From positions 1,333,908 to 1,397,907 of the forward strand of contig NZ_KN150747.1 in NCBI RefSeq assembly GCF_000754815.1: a stretch of DNA of 64,000 nucleotides. The letters run 5' to 3'. The notes beneath the pieces were generated by a model, which made no database searches, was not told the DNA's origin, and was given only the letters and a program-made list of their open reading frames with translations. This DNA comes from Yersinia ruckeri ATCC 29473 (GTDB lineage Bacteria > Pseudomonadota > Gammaproteobacteria > Enterobacterales > Enterobacteriaceae). Below are positions 11,905 through 22,167 of this stretch, piece after piece; position 1 is the stretch's first letter, and each line of letters begins with the position of its first letter. The translations under genes were made by a program, and so were the position numbers.

Positions 11905-13704
11905 ATGATAAATAAATTGCAGCAATATCATTTGGTGAGTCGACTGCATCAGCAGATTAATGATCGTGCTGATCGGGTTGCGTTTCGCCAGTGGTCACCC
12001 GTTACTGAAATGCAACTTACCTGGCAACAAGTTGGTCAGCATGTAAAACGCATTTCAGCTGCATTATTGGCTTTGAACGTCAGTGTTCAAGAAAATGTCG
12101 GAATTTTTGCCAATAACAGCATGGCTTGGTCATTAGTCGATTTGGCCATTTTACAGCTGAGAGCGGTTAGCGTTCCTCTTTATGCCACCAATACGGCGCC
12201 CCAAGCGGCTTTTGTGGTCAATGATGCGGATATTCGCATTCTATTTGTTGGTGGCCAATCTCAATATGATGTTGCTGTTACGCTGAAAGCGACTTGCCCA
12301 CAGTTGGAAAGCATTGTTGTGCTGGATCCGACGGTAGATCTGGGTAGCTGTGAATATGCACAATATTTATCGTCTTTCGAAACCGAACCGGATGCGGAGA
12401 TTCAGGCATTACTCAATGCTCGTATCGACAGCCGCGATTTAAACGATCTCTTTACGCTGATTTATACCTCCGGTACCACTGGCGAACCGAAAGGCGTGAT
12501 GCTGGATTACCGCAATATGGCGGCTCAGCTCTACCTTCATGACGAACGCTTGACGCTAACGACGGATGATATTTCCCTAAGCTTCCTGCCGCTTTCGCAT
12601 GTTTTTGAACGTGCGTGGAGTTTCTATGTGATGCATACCGGCGCGCAGAATGTCTATATCAGTAACACTGATTGGGTACGTCAGGCGATGCAGGCAGTCA
12701 GCCCGACGGTAATGTGTGCCGTTCCACGATTCTATGAAAAAGTCTTCAGTGCCATTCATGAGAAAGTTGCTCAGGCAAAGTGGTATCGTCGGGCGTTATT
12801 CCATTGGGCAGTCGGCTGTGGAAAGAGAAAATTCCGTCAGCAACAGCAAGGCCGACAACCGTCGTGGTTCTCCAACCAGTTAAACCGTCTGGCTGATCGT
12901 TTGGTGCTGCAAAAGTTGCGTGGTGTTCTTGGTGGTCACGTGCGTTTTTTACCGGCGGCTGGGGCGCGCCTCGATGACAATGTGATTCTGTTTTTCCAGG
13001 CTATTGGTATCAATATCAAGTATGGCTATGGGATGACGGAAACTTGCGCAACGGTATCCTGTTGGGAAGAAGGTCGCTTCCGTTTTGGTTCTATCGGTAA
13101 ACCACTGCCGGGAATTGAAGTGCGTATGGGGGCTGAAAATGAAATTCAGATCCGTGGGCCGATTGTGATGCGGGGTTATTTGAATAAGCCGGAAGAGACG
13201 GCGGCTACCTTTACCCAAGACGGCTGGTTGAAAACCGGTGATGCGGGTGCCATTGATCAGCAAGGTAATCTATTTATCACCGAGCGTTTGAAAGACTTGA
13301 TGAAAACATCAGGGGGCAAATACATCGCGCCTCAGATGATCGAAGGCACGCTGGGTCAGGATCGTTTTATCGAACAAATCGCAGTGATTGCCGATACACG
13401 CAAGTTTGTTTCAGCGTTGATTGTGCCGTGTTTTGAGTCTTTGGAAGAATATGCCAAATCTATCAATCTGAAATACCATGATCGTCTGGAATTGTTGCGC
13501 CATAGTCACATTGTGGAAATGTTTGAGCAGCGCTTGAAAGAGATGCAGAAAGAACTGTCGAAATTCGAGCAGGTAAAACGTTTTACGCTATTGCCACAGG
13601 CTTTTTCAATGGAGTCCGGTGAACTGACGCCAACCCTTAAATTACGCCGTAAAATCATTTCTCAGCGCTATCAGTTGGAAATCGACTCTATGTACCGGGA
13701 TTAA
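11905..13704 (+). CDS. AMP-forming long-chain acyl-CoA synthetase family protein (FadD15-like)
   Basis: ANL-superfamily adenylating enzyme of the long-chain fatty acyl-CoA synthetase group. 599 residues. The ATP/AMP-binding P-loop YTSGTTGEPKGVML is at about residues 187-200, GYGMTETCA at about 373, GWLKTGDAG at about 443, and the C-terminal hinge ERLKDLMKTSGGKYIAP follows. These residues indicate an active ligase activating a carboxylate to the acyl-adenylate and then acyl-CoA. The substrate cannot be read from the sequence. It stands alone between leuO and ilvI, where E. coli has no such gene; the best label is long-chain-fatty-acid-CoA ligase. Confidence 0.85.
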   Translation: MINKLQQYHLVSRLHQQINDRADRVAFRQWSPVTEMQLTWQQVGQHVKRISAALLALNVSVQENVGIFANNSMAWSLVDLAILQLRAVSVPLYATNTAPQAAFVVNDADIRILFVGGQSQYDVAVTLKATCPQLESIVVLDPTVDLGSCEYAQYLSSFETEPDAEIQALLNARIDSRDLNDLFTLIYTSGTTGEPKGVMLDYRNMAAQLYLHDERLTLTTDDISLSFLPLSHVFERAWSFYVMHTGAQNVYISNTDWVRQAMQAVSPTVMCAVPRFYEKVFSAIHEKVAQAKWYRRALFHWAVGCGKRKFRQQQQGRQPSWFSNQLNRLADRLVLQKLRGVLGGHVRFLPAAGARLDDNVILFFQAIGINIKYGYGMTETCATVSCWEEGRFRFGSIGKPLPGIEVRMGAENEIQIRGPIVMRGYLNKPEETAATFTQDGWLKTGDAGAIDQQGNLFITERLKDLMKTSGGKYIAPQMIEGTLGQDRFIEQIAVIADTRKFVSALIVPCFESLEEYAKSINLKYHDRLELLRHSHIVEMFEQRLKEMQKELSKFEQVKRFTLLPQAFSMESGELTPTLKLRRKIISQRYQLEIDSMYRD

Positions 13705-14134
13705 GTCGGCGGCTATTATTTTCTCTGGCCTGATACGCCGCATTGTTCGGTTAAATGCAACGTATTGGCCAGAACCCTGCTGCCGACACGTATCATCCTC
13801 TCCAGCCTCATCGCGGTTCTTTTTGCATAAATGTTATGCAAACGTGATTACCTCATTTAGTTCTGTTATTGCCAGCGACATCAATATAATCCAGATAGTT
13901 TATCGGGTCTTGCTAGTGTTTTATTTTTGTAAAATTAATGAAACTAGCGGGCCGCCGATTTTACCTTCGCTTTGCGCCCTATTTGCTGTTTGCCTGCCAG
14001 AAATTCTGACGTTATGTTAATTCATCATATTCGAACAATAACAAGAGTTGGGCCTCGTGCCTTTCCTACAGGACAACGTAGAAATGACTTGCGGTTGTCT
14101 AAAAAAAGCAAACCTAAGCCTGGAGGCAAAACCC
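13705..14134. other. Intergenic region upstream of ilvI
   Basis: About 430 bases without a gene. In E. coli the ilvIH promoter region is a long Lrp-controlled stretch, so this length fits such control. I could not identify individual Lrp sites or a clear terminator for the upstream ligase gene. Confidence 0.5.
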
Positions 14135-15862
14135 ATGGAGATGTTGTCAGGAGCCGAGATGGTCGTCCGGTCGTTAATCGATCAGGGCGTAAAACATGTA
14201 TTCGGTTATCCCGGCGGGGCCGTACTTGATATTTACGATGCCCTGCACACCGTTGGGGGAATCGACCACATTTTAGTTCGCCATGAACAAGGTGCGGTTC
14301 ATATGGCTGATGGCTATGCTCGGGCAACAGGCGAAGTTGGCGTCGTGCTGGTGACTTCTGGCCCTGGCGCGACTAACGCGATTACCGGGATTGCCACCGC
14401 TTATATGGATTCCGTACCTATGGTGGTGTTGTCTGGTCAGGTACCCAGCTCACTTATCGGTTTTGATGCTTTTCAGGAATGCGACATGGTCGGTATTTCC
14501 CGACCCGTGGTAAAACACAGTTTTCTGGTAAAACGCACCGAAGACATTCCTTCGGTATTGAAAAAGGCGTTTTATCTGGCTTCCACTGGCCGTCCTGGTC
14601 CGGTAGTGATTGATTTGCCGAAAGATATCGTCAGTCCGGCGGTGAGAATGCCTTATGCCTATCCGGATCAGGTTAGCTTACGTTCGTATAACCCGACGGT
14701 ACAAGGGCACCGTGGGCAAATTAAACGTGCGCTGCAAACCATTTTGGCTGCAAGAAAACCCATCATGTATGTGGGTGGCGGTGCGATTAATTCCGCTTGT
14801 CATGAGGAGCTGTTAATTTTGGCGGAGAAATTGAATCTGCCAGTAACCAGTTCATTGATGGGATTGGGCAGTTTCCCCGGCACTCATCGTCAAAGTGTTG
14901 GTATGCTTGGGATGCATGGCACTTTTGAAGCCAATATGGCGATGCATAATGCGGATCTGATTTTTGCCGTGGGCGTGCGTTTTGATGACCGTACGACCAA
15001 CAATTTGGCTAAATACTGTCCAGATGCCACCGTGTTACATATTGACATCGATCCGACCTCGATTTCGAAAACGGTAAATGCAGACATTCCTATTGTGGGC
15101 GATGCCAAACAAGTGCTTCAGCAAATGCTTGAATTGGCAGCACAGATCGACTGTGTCCAGGATTTTGATGCCTTGCGCGATTGGTGGCAGTCGATCGAAC
15201 AATGGCGTGCTCGCGATTGTCTGAGCTACAACAAAGAAAGTGGCAAAATCAAACCACAGGCGGTGATTGAAACTTTACACCGTTTGACCAAAGGCGATGC
15301 TTACGTCACTTCTGATGTAGGCCAGCATCAAATGTTTGCCGCGCTCTATTATCCGTTCGATAAACCACGCCGTTGGATTAACTCAGGCGGCTTGGGAACC
15401 ATGGGATTTGGTTTGCCTGCCGCTTTGGGCGTAAAACTGGCGTTGCCGGATGAAACCGTGGTGTGTGTGACCGGCGACGGTAGCATCCAAATGAATATCC
15501 AAGAGTTGTCCACAGCGCTGCAATATAATCTGCCAGTATTGGTTTTGAACCTGAATAACCGCTATTTGGGCATGGTGAAACAATGGCAGGACATGATTTA
15601 TTCTGGTCGCCATTCGCAGTCTTATATGGAATCTCTACCTGATTTTGTCAAACTGGCTGCAGCCTATGGGCATATAGGTATTGCCATTCGCACTCCAGAT
15701 GAGCTGGAAGGCAAGCTGGCAGAAGCATTAACGCAATTGACAGAAACTAATCGTTTAGTGTTTGTTGATGTCACCGTTGATGAAACCGAACATGTTTACC
15801 CGATGCAAATTCGCGGTGGTGGTATGGATGAAATGTGGTTAAGCAAAACGGAGAGAACCTAA
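14135..15862 (+). CDS. ilvI: Acetolactate synthase III large subunit IlvI
   Basis: ThDP-dependent catalytic subunit that makes acetolactate (valine/leucine) and acetohydroxybutyrate (isoleucine). 575 residues starting [14 protein letters not shown], with GGAGG eight bases upstream of the ATG. The catalytic glutamate region is in [19 protein letters not shown]. The ThDP-binding motif is [19 protein letters not shown] ending in NLNN. The stop overlaps the ilvH start by one base (TAATG), giving a coupled two-gene operon. Confidence 0.97.
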   Translation: MEMLSGAEMVVRSLIDQGVKHVFGYPGGAVLDIYDALHTVGGIDHILVRHEQGAVHMADGYARATGEVGVVLVTSGPGATNAITGIATAYMDSVPMVVLSGQVPSSLIGFDAFQECDMVGISRPVVKHSFLVKRTEDIPSVLKKAFYLASTGRPGPVVIDLPKDIVSPAVRMPYAYPDQVSLRSYNPTVQGHRGQIKRALQTILAARKPIMYVGGGAINSACHEELLILAEKLNLPVTSSLMGLGSFPGTHRQSVGMLGMHGTFEANMAMHNADLIFAVGVRFDDRTTNNLAKYCPDATVLHIDIDPTSISKTVNADIPIVGDAKQVLQQMLELAAQIDCVQDFDALRDWWQSIEQWRARDCLSYNKESGKIKPQAVIETLHRLTKGDAYVTSDVGQHQMFAALYYPFDKPRRWINSGGLGTMGFGLPAALGVKLALPDETVVCVTGDGSIQMNIQELSTALQYNLPVLVLNLNNRYLGMVKQWQDMIYSGRHSQSYMESLPDFVKLAAAYGHIGIAIRTPDELEGKLAEALTQLTETNRLVFVDVTVDETEHVYPMQIRGGGMDEMWLSKTERT

Positions 15863-16356
15863 TGAGACGCCGGATTTTATCAGTATTGTTGGAAAACGAA
15901 TCCGGGGCGCTGTCTCGGGTGGTCGGCCTGTTTTCACAACGTGGCTATAACATTGAAAGTTTGACCGTTGCACCGACTGACGATCCGACACTTTCCCGCA
16001 TGACGATCCAGACCGTCGGTGATGAAAAGGTATTGGAGCAGATTGAGAAACAGCTACATAAACTGGTTGATGTTCTCCGAGTGAGCGAACTGGTTCCTGG
16101 CGCGCACGTTGAGCGGGAAATCATGTTGGTTAAATTGCAGGCCAGCGGCTATGGTCGTGAAGAAATCAAACGCTGCACCGAGATTTTCCGCGGGCAGATT
16201 GTTGATGTAACCGCCACGCTTTATACCGTCCAACTGGCTGGTACCAGCGATAAACTTGATGCATTCCTTAATGCAGTGCGTGAAGTGGCCGAGATTGTTG
16301 AAGTTGCACGTTCCGGCATTGTCGGTGTTTCCCGTGGTGATAAAATCATGCGCTAA
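15862..16356 (+). CDS. ilvH: Acetolactate synthase III regulatory subunit IlvH
   Basis: Small subunit that stimulates IlvI and confers valine feedback inhibition. 164 residues, nearly collinear with E. coli IlvH. The N-terminal ACT domain is seen in [20 protein letters not shown] and [14 protein letters not shown]; the C-terminal domain ends [11 protein letters not shown]. The ATG at 15862 overlaps the ilvI stop. Longer in-frame starts upstream lie inside ilvI and are not needed. Confidence 0.97.
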   Translation: MRRRILSVLLENESGALSRVVGLFSQRGYNIESLTVAPTDDPTLSRMTIQTVGDEKVLEQIEKQLHKLVDVLRVSELVPGAHVEREIMLVKLQASGYGREEIKRCTEIFRGQIVDVTATLYTVQLAGTSDKLDAFLNAVREVAEIVEVARSGIVGVSRGDKIMR

Positions 16357-16390
16357 ACCGGATTCCAACTACGCTGCTGCATAATTTAAG

Positions 16391-16419
16391 GCTCTGCGTT
16401 GACGCAGGGCTTTTTTTTT
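16391..16419 (+). terminator. Rho-independent terminator of ilvIH
   Basis: GCTCTGCGT and ACGCAGGGC form a nine-base stem with one T-G pair, followed by nine T residues. Confidence 0.92.
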
Positions 16420-16585
16420 ACATTTTTAACTCACATAGCGACATCTTATGGTGAAAGCGGTTGCTCAATCGAGTGTTCTGCGGTTAGATCTATCATGGGT
16501 TATATCCATGGTCAGATTATGTATATAAAACCCTCGGCAGACCAATCTGCCTTTCATTACTTTACTGGGTTTATAAGGGGTTAAC

Positions 16586-17590
16586 GTGAAACTGGATGAA
16601 ATCGCGCGTCTTGCGGGTGTTTCGCGCACTACGGCCAGTTATGTCATTAATGGCAAAGCGAAACAGTACCGTGTCAGCGATAAGACAGTCGAAAAAGTGA
16701 TGGCTGTGGTGAGAGAACACAACTATCACCCTAATGCCGTAGCGGCTGGTTTACGCGCGGGCAGAACCCGATCCATCGGTTTAGTTATTCCAGATCTGGA
16801 AAATACCAGTTATACACGTATTGCCAATTACCTTGAGCGTCAGGCGCGTCAGCGCGGCTATCAACTGTTGATCGCTTGTTCTGAAGATCAACCGGATAAC
16901 GAAATGCGTTGTATTGAGCATCTGCTTCAACGGCAGGTCGATGCGATTATCGTTTCGACAGCTTTGCCACCAGAGCATCCGTTCTATCAGCGCTGGGCAA
17001 ATAAACCTTTCCCAATTATTGCGTTAGATCGGGCTTTGGATCGAGAGCATTTTATCAGCGTAGTTGGCGCCGATCAGGACGATGCCTTGATGCTGGCGCA
17101 AGAATTACGAACATTCCCAGCAGAATCCATTCTTTATCTGGGTGCCTTGCCCGAACTTTCCGTAAGTTTCTTGCGGGAGCAGGGATTCCGTGAGGCTTGG
17201 CAGGATGATCCGCGTAAAGTCGATTACCTGTATGCCAATAGCTATGAGCGTGATGCGGCTGGTACGGTGTTTGCTGAATGGCTAAAGACGCATCCCATGC
17301 CCCAGGCATTATTCACCACCGCATTCCCGCTGTTGCAAGGTGTGCTGGACGTCACTTTACAGCAAAGTGGTCGCTTACCAACCAATCTGGCTATCGCTAC
17401 TTTTGGGGATAATGAGTTACTGGATTTCCTCGAATGTCCGGTGCTGGCTGTTGCCCAGCGTCATCGGGATGTGGCCGAAAGAGTGCTGGAACTGGTACTG
17501 GCCAGCCTGGATGAGCCGCATAAACCGAAGCCGGGTCTGACGCGAATCCGGCGTGATTTATTCCGTCGGGGGAGTTTAAGTCGTAAATAA
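16586..17590 (+). CDS. cra: Catabolite repressor/activator Cra (FruR)
   Basis: LacI-family regulator that controls glycolysis and gluconeogenesis and responds to fructose phosphates. 334 residues, closely matching E. coli Cra. The helix-turn-helix is [20 protein letters not shown], with the hinge at [19 protein letters not shown], followed by a periplasmic-binding-protein-like core. The start is a GTG with AAGGGG six bases upstream. It stands as a single gene between ilvIH and the IS element. Confidence 0.97.
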   Translation: MKLDEIARLAGVSRTTASYVINGKAKQYRVSDKTVEKVMAVVREHNYHPNAVAAGLRAGRTRSIGLVIPDLENTSYTRIANYLERQARQRGYQLLIACSEDQPDNEMRCIEHLLQRQVDAIIVSTALPPEHPFYQRWANKPFPIIALDRALDREHFISVVGADQDDALMLAQELRTFPAESILYLGALPELSVSFLREQGFREAWQDDPRKVDYLYANSYERDAAGTVFAEWLKTHPMPQALFTTAFPLLQGVLDVTLQQSGRLPTNLAIATFGDNELLDFLECPVLAVAQRHRDVAERVLELVLASLDEPHKPKPGLTRIRRDLFRRGSLSRK

Positions 17591-17611
17591 CGCGCTGAAT
17601 CATGAATGCAA

Positions 17612-17634
17612 TCGGGCACCTAAATAGGTGCCCG
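17612..17634 (+). terminator. Hairpin downstream of cra
   Basis: A strong stem, CGGGCACCTA with TAGGTGCCCG, lies 22 bases after the cra stop. The following bases are only partly T-rich (AATTCTATCT), so it may be a weak terminator or an mRNA-stabilising stem. Confidence 0.65.
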
Positions 17635-17670
17635 AATTCTATCTAAAACGCTTACCCAGTGTGCCTTAAA

Positions 17671-17700
17671 GCCCCGTCCTTCAGGGCGGGGATATAAGGC
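17671..17700. repeat. Left-end subterminal palindrome of the IS605-type element
   Basis: CCCCGTCCT (17672-17680) pairs with AGGGCGGGG (17683-17691) with one G-T pair. An outer stem adds GCCTTA (17663-17668) with TAAGGC (17695-17700). Such hairpins are bound as single-stranded DNA by Y1 transposases. A related stem is found at the right end. Confidence 0.75.
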
Positions 17701-17712
17701 ACGGTTTTCCAC

Positions 17713-18129
17713 CTAACTGAGTGTTTGTTGTTGCTCAATGTATTGCCTGATGATGGATATTGGCGCGCCGCCGCAGCTACTGGCAAAGTAACTCGGAGTC
17801 CACAGAACGCCTTTGTAATAATACCGAGCCGCAATATCAGGGCGGTCACGACGCAGTAACCGACTTGATACCCCTTTGAGGCTGTTAACTAAACTGGAAA
17901 CTGCCAGTTTTGGTGGGTAGTTAATCAACAGGTGAACATGCTCACTTTCACCATCCATCTCAACTAGCTCGACATCAAAATCAGCGCATACGCTGGCAAA
18001 ATAGCCTCTCAGCTTCTCGATAGCATCCTGATCAAATACTTTGCGTCGATATTTGGCGACAAACACCAAGTGTACATGCATCAGGAAGGTGCAGTGTCTA
18101 CCTCGACGAATATCAATTTTTTTTATCAT
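17713..18129 (-). CDS. tnpA: IS200/IS605-family transposase TnpA (Y1 HUH)
   Basis: Single-strand DNA transposase. 138 residues with the HUH metal motif EHVHLLI (His64 and His66) and a candidate nucleophile Tyr130 in SIIRQYIEQQ. The family strand MHVHLVFVAKYRRKVF lies near the N-terminus, and WTPSYFASSCGG comes before the tyrosine helix. The frame is complete and all key residues are present, so the enzyme looks active. It is transcribed away from tnpB, with 23 bases between the start codons. The C-terminus is short after the tyrosine but within the family range. Confidence 0.93.
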   Translation of the reverse strand: MIKKIDIRRGRHCTFLMHVHLVFVAKYRRKVFDQDAIEKLRGYFASVCADFDVELVEMDGESEHVHLLINYPPKLAVSSLVNSLKGVSSRLLRRDRPDIAARYYYKGVLWTPSYFASSCGGAPISIIRQYIEQQQTLS

Positions 18130-18152
18130 AGGCCAAGAGTATAATTCTCAAT

Positions 18153-19361
18153 ATGAAACGACTACAAGCCTTCAAGTTCCAGTTAAAACCCAATGGTCAG
18201 CAGGAGCGCGATATGCGGCGCTTCGCTGGGGCATGTCGTTTTGTATTTAATAAATCATTGGCCTTGCAGAACGAAAACCATGAAGCGGGAAACAAATACC
18301 CTCCCTATGCAAAAATGACAGCATGGCTTGTTGAGTGGAAAAAAGAACCTGAAACTCAATGGTTGAAAGAATCACCTTCTCAGTCTTTGCAGCAAGCGTT
18401 AAAAGACCTCGAACGCGCCTATAAAAACTTTTTCCAAAAACGGGCATTATTCCCACGGTTTAAAAAACGCGGGCAAAGTGATTCATTCCGCTATCCGCAA
18501 GGTGTGAAGCTGGATCAGGACAATAGTCGCATATCGTTGCCAAAATTGGGCTGGATCAGCTACCGCAATAGTCGTCAGGTTGTAGGCGAGGTGAAAAACG
18601 TCACCGTCAGCCAGTCATGCGGTAAGTGGTTCGTCAGCATCCAGACGGAATACGAAGTATCGGAACCTCAACATGAATCAACATCAATGGTTGGTCTGGA
18701 TGCAGGAGTAGCAAGACTCGCCACGCTCTCTGATGGCACTGTTTTTGAGCCTGTAAACAGCTTTAAATCCAACCAGAATAAACTCGCCAGACTCCAGCGT
18801 GTAATGAGCCGTAAGGTTAAGTTCAGCAACAACTGGAAGAAAGCAAAAAGCAAAGTACAAAAGCTGCACTCTCGTATCGCAAACATCCGCCGCGACTACC
18901 TTCACAAAGTCAGCACGACAATCAGCAAAAACCACGCAATGATCGTCATTGAAGACTTGAAGGTTGCCAACATGTCAAAGTCGGCAGCGGGTACGGTAAG
19001 CCAGCATGGGGGCAACGTCCGTGCAAAATCCGGCTTAAACCGTTCGATATTAGATCAGGGGTGGTACGAACTCCGCCGCCAGCTTGAGTACAAACAGCTC
19101 TGGCGCGGTGGTCAGGTGCTGGCAATTAATCCAGCCTACACCAGTCAGAAATGTGCCTGCTGTGGTCATACAGCGAAAGAAAACCGCCAGTCACAAAGTC
19201 AGTTCGCGTGTCTGGAATGTGGATATACAGAGAACGCCGATATAAACGGCGCTCGTAATATTTTAGCGGCGGGACACGCCGCGTTAGCCTGTGGAGAGAT
19301 GGCAGCTTTAGGCCGCTCGATGAAGCAGGAACCCACCGAGGTGAGTCAGGCTTCGGTCTGA
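18153..19361 (+). CDS. tnpB: TnpB, RNA-guided nuclease of the IS605-type element
   Basis: 402 residues with an N-terminal helix-turn-helix OrfB domain and a RuvC-like nuclease. The three catalytic acids are visible: Asp183 in [13 protein letters not shown], Glu267 in [11 protein letters not shown], and Asp363 in [15 protein letters not shown] zinc finger sits between the last two, Cys334/Cys337 (CACC) and Cys353/Cys356 (CLEC). TnpB proteins of this family act as omega-RNA-guided nucleases, the ancestors of Cas12. Nothing is missing here, so activity is plausible. Confidence 0.93.
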   Translation: MKRLQAFKFQLKPNGQQERDMRRFAGACRFVFNKSLALQNENHEAGNKYPPYAKMTAWLVEWKKEPETQWLKESPSQSLQQALKDLERAYKNFFQKRALFPRFKKRGQSDSFRYPQGVKLDQDNSRISLPKLGWISYRNSRQVVGEVKNVTVSQSCGKWFVSIQTEYEVSEPQHESTSMVGLDAGVARLATLSDGTVFEPVNSFKSNQNKLARLQRVMSRKVKFSNNWKKAKSKVQKLHSRIANIRRDYLHKVSTTISKNHAMIVIEDLKVANMSKSAAGTVSQHGGNVRAKSGLNRSILDQGWYELRRQLEYKQLWRGGQVLAINPAYTSQKCACCGHTAKENRQSQSQFACLECGYTENADINGARNILAAGHAALACGEMAALGRSMKQEPTEVSQASV

Positions 19362-19404
19362 ACGCTGTAGGAATCCTCGCCCTTTAGGGCGGGGAGGATG
19401 TCAA
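19230..19404 (+). ncRNA. Predicted omega RNA (reRNA) at the right end of the element
   Basis: In characterised IS605 elements the guide RNA of TnpB spans the 3' end of tnpB and the right transposon end, and its guide is the flanking DNA. Here that scaffold would end with the stem ATCCTCGCCC/GGGCGGGGAGGAT (19373-19399) and TCAA at 19401-19404, so the guide would begin at 19405. The 5' limit is a guess. This is an inference from family knowledge plus the visible hairpin. Confidence 0.45.
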
Positions 19405-19420
19405 ATCGGTTTGTTTCTTC

Positions 19421-19861
19421 TCAAACATATCCGGTAACGCGGAATAGTCGACGACAGTATTCAAGGAAGTAGCCATAAGCCACGCCCATCACCATCGAAA
19501 CCACGGCGTTACTGGCAACCGCGGTAGCAATTTGCTGGAAGTCGGCACCTACGATCCACAAAATAATAGCGTAAACCGGTGATTGAAAACTCACATAAGC
19601 CAGCAAATCAGCCAGATTTTTTGCCCAACCAGAATGGTTGCCGTGACGGCGGGCAAACCGGATAAAACTATCCCGATACATACCATAAGGCCAAGCAATA
19701 AGAATATTTACCGGAATCGACAGCAAGCGCGAAGACAGCGATTGTTCAAAACTCATCCCGGAAACCAGAATTTCGATCACCATACCGGTTATAAAGCAAT
19801 AAACCACCAGAGCAAAAGTATCAGCAGCGGCACTACGTAAACGAGAATCAGTAGAAAACAT
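19421..19861 (-). CDS. alaE: L-alanine exporter AlaE
   Basis: Small inner-membrane exporter of L-alanine. 146 residues with about four membrane helices and close similarity to E. coli Ala[21 protein letters not shown] at the start, [15 protein letters not shown] in the middle, and [14 protein letters not shown] near the end. In E. coli the gene lies elsewhere; here it sits between cra and mraZ. The IS element ends only 16 bases beyond its stop codon, which leaves the gene intact but may have removed its terminator. Confidence 0.92.
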   Translation of the reverse strand: MFSTDSRLRSAAADTFALVVYCFITGMVIEILVSGMSFEQSLSSRLLSIPVNILIAWPYGMYRDSFIRFARRHGNHSGWAKNLADLLAYVSFQSPVYAIILWIVGADFQQIATAVASNAVVSMVMGVAYGYFLEYCRRLFRVTGYV

Positions 19862-20674
19862 CGTTCTAACCTCCCAAATAGGGAAAAAATCTGTGGATAG
19901 ATTAAATACCCTTCATTTCTTTATTTAATGTTTATTTTTTTCAACTATAGCAGTCTATTGTTTTAACTTTTCCTGCAAAAGTAGTGTACATCACTGCCTT
20001 GATTATTATAACTAGCTGAAAATTTCTTTTTTTAACATTTGCCTGATTTTTATACGTTTAACTGGTCTGGAAAAACCTCTTTGTGGTGAATTACGCGGAG
20101 GGATACATGTTTACTGTTACAAAACATATGGTTAGATTTGGCTAGGGCATGGTTCGAAGGAAGATTGATAATATCGAGGGTCAAAAAAAGCGATTTCAAT
20201 ACGTCATTCTAATTTGGGATTTTTCTTATTATTCTTATTTTTATTAAAAAAGACTACTTAATCAGCGTTTAATAATTTATTTCAAAATAGATTCATCCTC
20301 TGCTGGGAAATTGAAGTAAAATACGGGTCAGCCAATACCGTACAATTTTAAAGGTATTATTCGCTGCTGAGTTACAGCCAGATGGCGGCGTCGGATAATT
20401 CTTTGCTGCCGCCAGTAACGACGGGATATACGCGCAGTTCCGAATATTTCGGTATGTGCAATTTTTATACTGAAAATGAGATATCCCTTGCAGAAGGAAT
20501 TAATGTGACAATTAATTTATAAATTAATTGTTATGTAATCAGTAATATCATTTGTTGGAAAAATAGCCGTTTTATCATGATGTTAATTTCCGCACTGCCA
20601 ACTGAAAATGCCCCTTCTACGAGATATATCTCAAAATAGACCCATAAATATTGCTAAACCGCATCTGCTCTGGC
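19862..20674. other. Long intergenic region between alaE and the mra promoter
   Basis: About 0.8 kb, mostly AT-rich, with no convincing gene. It contains a 12-codon frame at 20107-20145 (MFTVTKHMVRFG) with a strong GGAGGG site four bases before it. There is also a palindrome CCGAATATTTCGG at 20440-20452, and GGCGGC/GCCGCC arms near 20383-20413. An RNA gene or complex promoter is possible, but nothing recognisable supports one. Confidence 0.5.
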
Positions 20675-20704
20675 TTGACAAGGTTTTCATACCATCCGTA
20701 AACT
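20675..20704 (+). promoter_or_regulatory. Promoter of the dcw cluster (Pmra)
   Basis: A perfect -35 TTGACA (20675-20680), an 18-base spacer and a -10-like TAAACT (20699-20704), directly upstream of the MraZ boxes. In E. coli the equivalent promoter drives most of the cluster. Confidence 0.75.
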
Positions 20705-20712
20705 CTTTAATG

Positions 20713-20737
20713 TGGGGATTTGTGGGATAAAGTGGCA
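20713..20737 (+). promoter_or_regulatory. MraZ operator (three TGGGN boxes)
   Basis: TGGGG, TGGGA and TGGCA occur at exact 10-base spacing (20713, 20723, 20733), separated by 5-base spacers. This is the known MraZ binding pattern, and it lies just after Pmra and 28 bases before mraZ. It supports autoregulation of the cluster. Confidence 0.85.
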
Positions 20738-20764
20738 AATAAGGCCATGAGGGGTAACTCAACC

Positions 20765-21223
20765 ATGTTTCGTGGGGCAACGGTGGTTAACCTCGACAGC
20801 AAAGGGCGGCTTGCGGTACCAACCCGTTATCGGGATTTGCTGAACGAGGAAATGCAAGGACAGATGGTCTGCACCATTGACCTTCACCAACCATGCCTGT
20901 TGCTTTATCCACTGCCCGAATGGGAAATTATTGAACAAAAGCTATCTCGTCTATCAAGCATGATTTCCGCTGAACGTCGTATTCAACGTTTACTACTGGG
21001 ACATGCCAGTGAATGCCAGATGGACGGTTCTGGGCGTTTGTTGATTGCCGCTACATTGCGTCAGCATGCCGGACTGAGTAAAGAAGTGATGCTGGTTGGA
21101 CAGCTCAATAAATTCGAGCTGTGGGATGAACAGACCTGGTATCAACAAGTCAAGGATGACATAGACGCACAACAGTCGACTCAGGAACCTTTATCTGAGC
21201 GGCTACAGGACTTATCGCTATAA
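20765..21223 (+). CDS. mraZ: Transcriptional regulator MraZ
   Basis: AbrB-like ring-forming repressor of the dcw cluster. 152 residues starting [20 protein letters not shown]; two MraZ repeats are visible with the DSKGRL and DGSGRLLI signatures. The ATG at 20765 has GAGGGG upstream. A longer in-frame start at 20720 would run through the MraZ boxes and is rejected. It is the first gene of the cluster; rsmH starts two bases after its stop. Confidence 0.96.
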   Translation: MFRGATVVNLDSKGRLAVPTRYRDLLNEEMQGQMVCTIDLHQPCLLLYPLPEWEIIEQKLSRLSSMISAERRIQRLLLGHASECQMDGSGRLLIAATLRQHAGLSKEVMLVGQLNKFELWDEQTWYQQVKDDIDAQQSTQEPLSERLQDLSL

Positions 21224-21225
21224 GC

Positions 21226-22167
21226 ATGGTAGATCACTATAAGCACACAAGCGTGCTGTTGGATGAGGCCGTTAACGGTCTGAATATTCGCAGCAACGGC
21301 ATTTATATCGACGGTACTTTTGGTCGTGGTGGCCATTCACGTCTGATTTTGTCCCAACTTGGGCCAGAAGGACGTTTGATTGCAATTGACCGGGATCCGC
21401 AGGCAATTGAAGCGGCAAAATCGATTACCGATCCGCGTTTCTCAATCGTACATGGTCCATTTTCCGAATTGGCACATTATGTGCGAGAGCTGGATTTGGT
21501 CGGGAAAATTGACGGTGTACTGCTGGATCTTGGCGTTTCTTCGCCGCAGTTAGATGATCCTGAGCGCGGTTTCTCCTTTATGCGAGACGGGCCATTGGAT
21601 ATGCGGATGGATCCTTCACGCGGTATCTCTGCCGCTGAATGGTTGATGAAAGCCGGAGCTGACGACATTGCTTGGGTATTGAAAACCTTCGGTGAAGAGC
21701 GTTTTGCCAAGCGTCTGGCTCGTGCCATTGTTGAACGCAACCTGACTCAGCCGATGACACGTACGACAGAACTGGCGAATTTAATCGCTAACGCCAGCCC
21801 GTTCCGTGAGAAGCACAAACACCCGGCCACGCGCAGCTTCCAAGCGATCCGTATTTATATCAACAGCGAGCTGGAAGAGATTGAGCGGGCTTTGGAAGGT
21901 GCACTGGAAGTTCTGGCTCCTGCTGGTCGTCTTTCTGTCATCAGTTTCCACTCCCTTGAAGATCGTATTGTTAAAAACTTTATTCGTAATCAAAGCCGTG
22001 GGCCAAAAGTGCCAGCAGGGTTGCCATTAACGGAAGAGCAATTACAAAGTCTGGGTGGACGTAATTTGAAAGCCGTAGGGAAAATGATGCCTTCCGATGC
22101 GGAAGTGGCAGAAAACCCTCGGGCGCGTAGCTCGGTATTGCGTTTTGCTGAGAGGATTAACGCGTGA
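21226..22167 (+). CDS. rsmH: 16S rRNA m4C1402 methyltransferase RsmH
   Basis: SAM-dependent N4-methylation of C1402 in 16S rRNA. 313 residues; SAM-binding motif [16 protein letters not shown] near residue 27, [20 protein letters not shown] near 100, and [15 protein letters not shown] near 245. It starts right after mraZ and its TGA overlaps the GTG of ftsL. Confidence 0.97.
   Translation: MVDHYKHTSVLLDEAVNGLNIRSNGIYIDGTFGRGGHSRLILSQLGPEGRLIAIDRDPQAIEAAKSITDPRFSIVHGPFSELAHYVRELDLVGKIDGVLLDLGVSSPQLDDPERGFSFMRDGPLDMRMDPSRGISAAEWLMKAGADDIAWVLKTFGEERFAKRLARAIVERNLTQPMTRTTELANLIANASPFREKHKHPATRSFQAIRIYINSELEEIERALEGALEVLAPAGRLSVISFHSLEDRIVKNFIRNQSRGPKVPAGLPLTEEQLQSLGGRNLKAVGKMMPSDAEVAENPRARSSVLRFAERINA

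Larger units (their letters stand above)
17656..19404. mobile_element. IS200/IS605-family insertion sequence, IS605 type (tnpA and tnpB divergent)
   Basis: A complete-looking element of about 1.75 kb inserted between cra and alaE. It has a Y1 transposase gene on the minus strand, a tnpB gene on the plus strand, and imperfect palindromes near both ends (17671-17691 and 19373-19399) in place of inverted terminal repeats. TTAC at 17652-17655 flanks the left and TCAA at 19401-19404 closes the right. This is the cleavage-site pair known for some IS605 relatives, and I used it to set the limits. No target duplication is expected in this family. The boundaries are inferred. Confidence 0.8.

Noticed and set aside
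13972-14229. Overlapping frames upstream of ilvI on both strands
   Set aside because: They overlap the conserved ilvI start and show no protein-like conservation.
20720-20764. N-terminal extension of MraZ
   Set aside because: It overlaps the MraZ operator boxes, and [10 protein letters not shown] is the conserved start.
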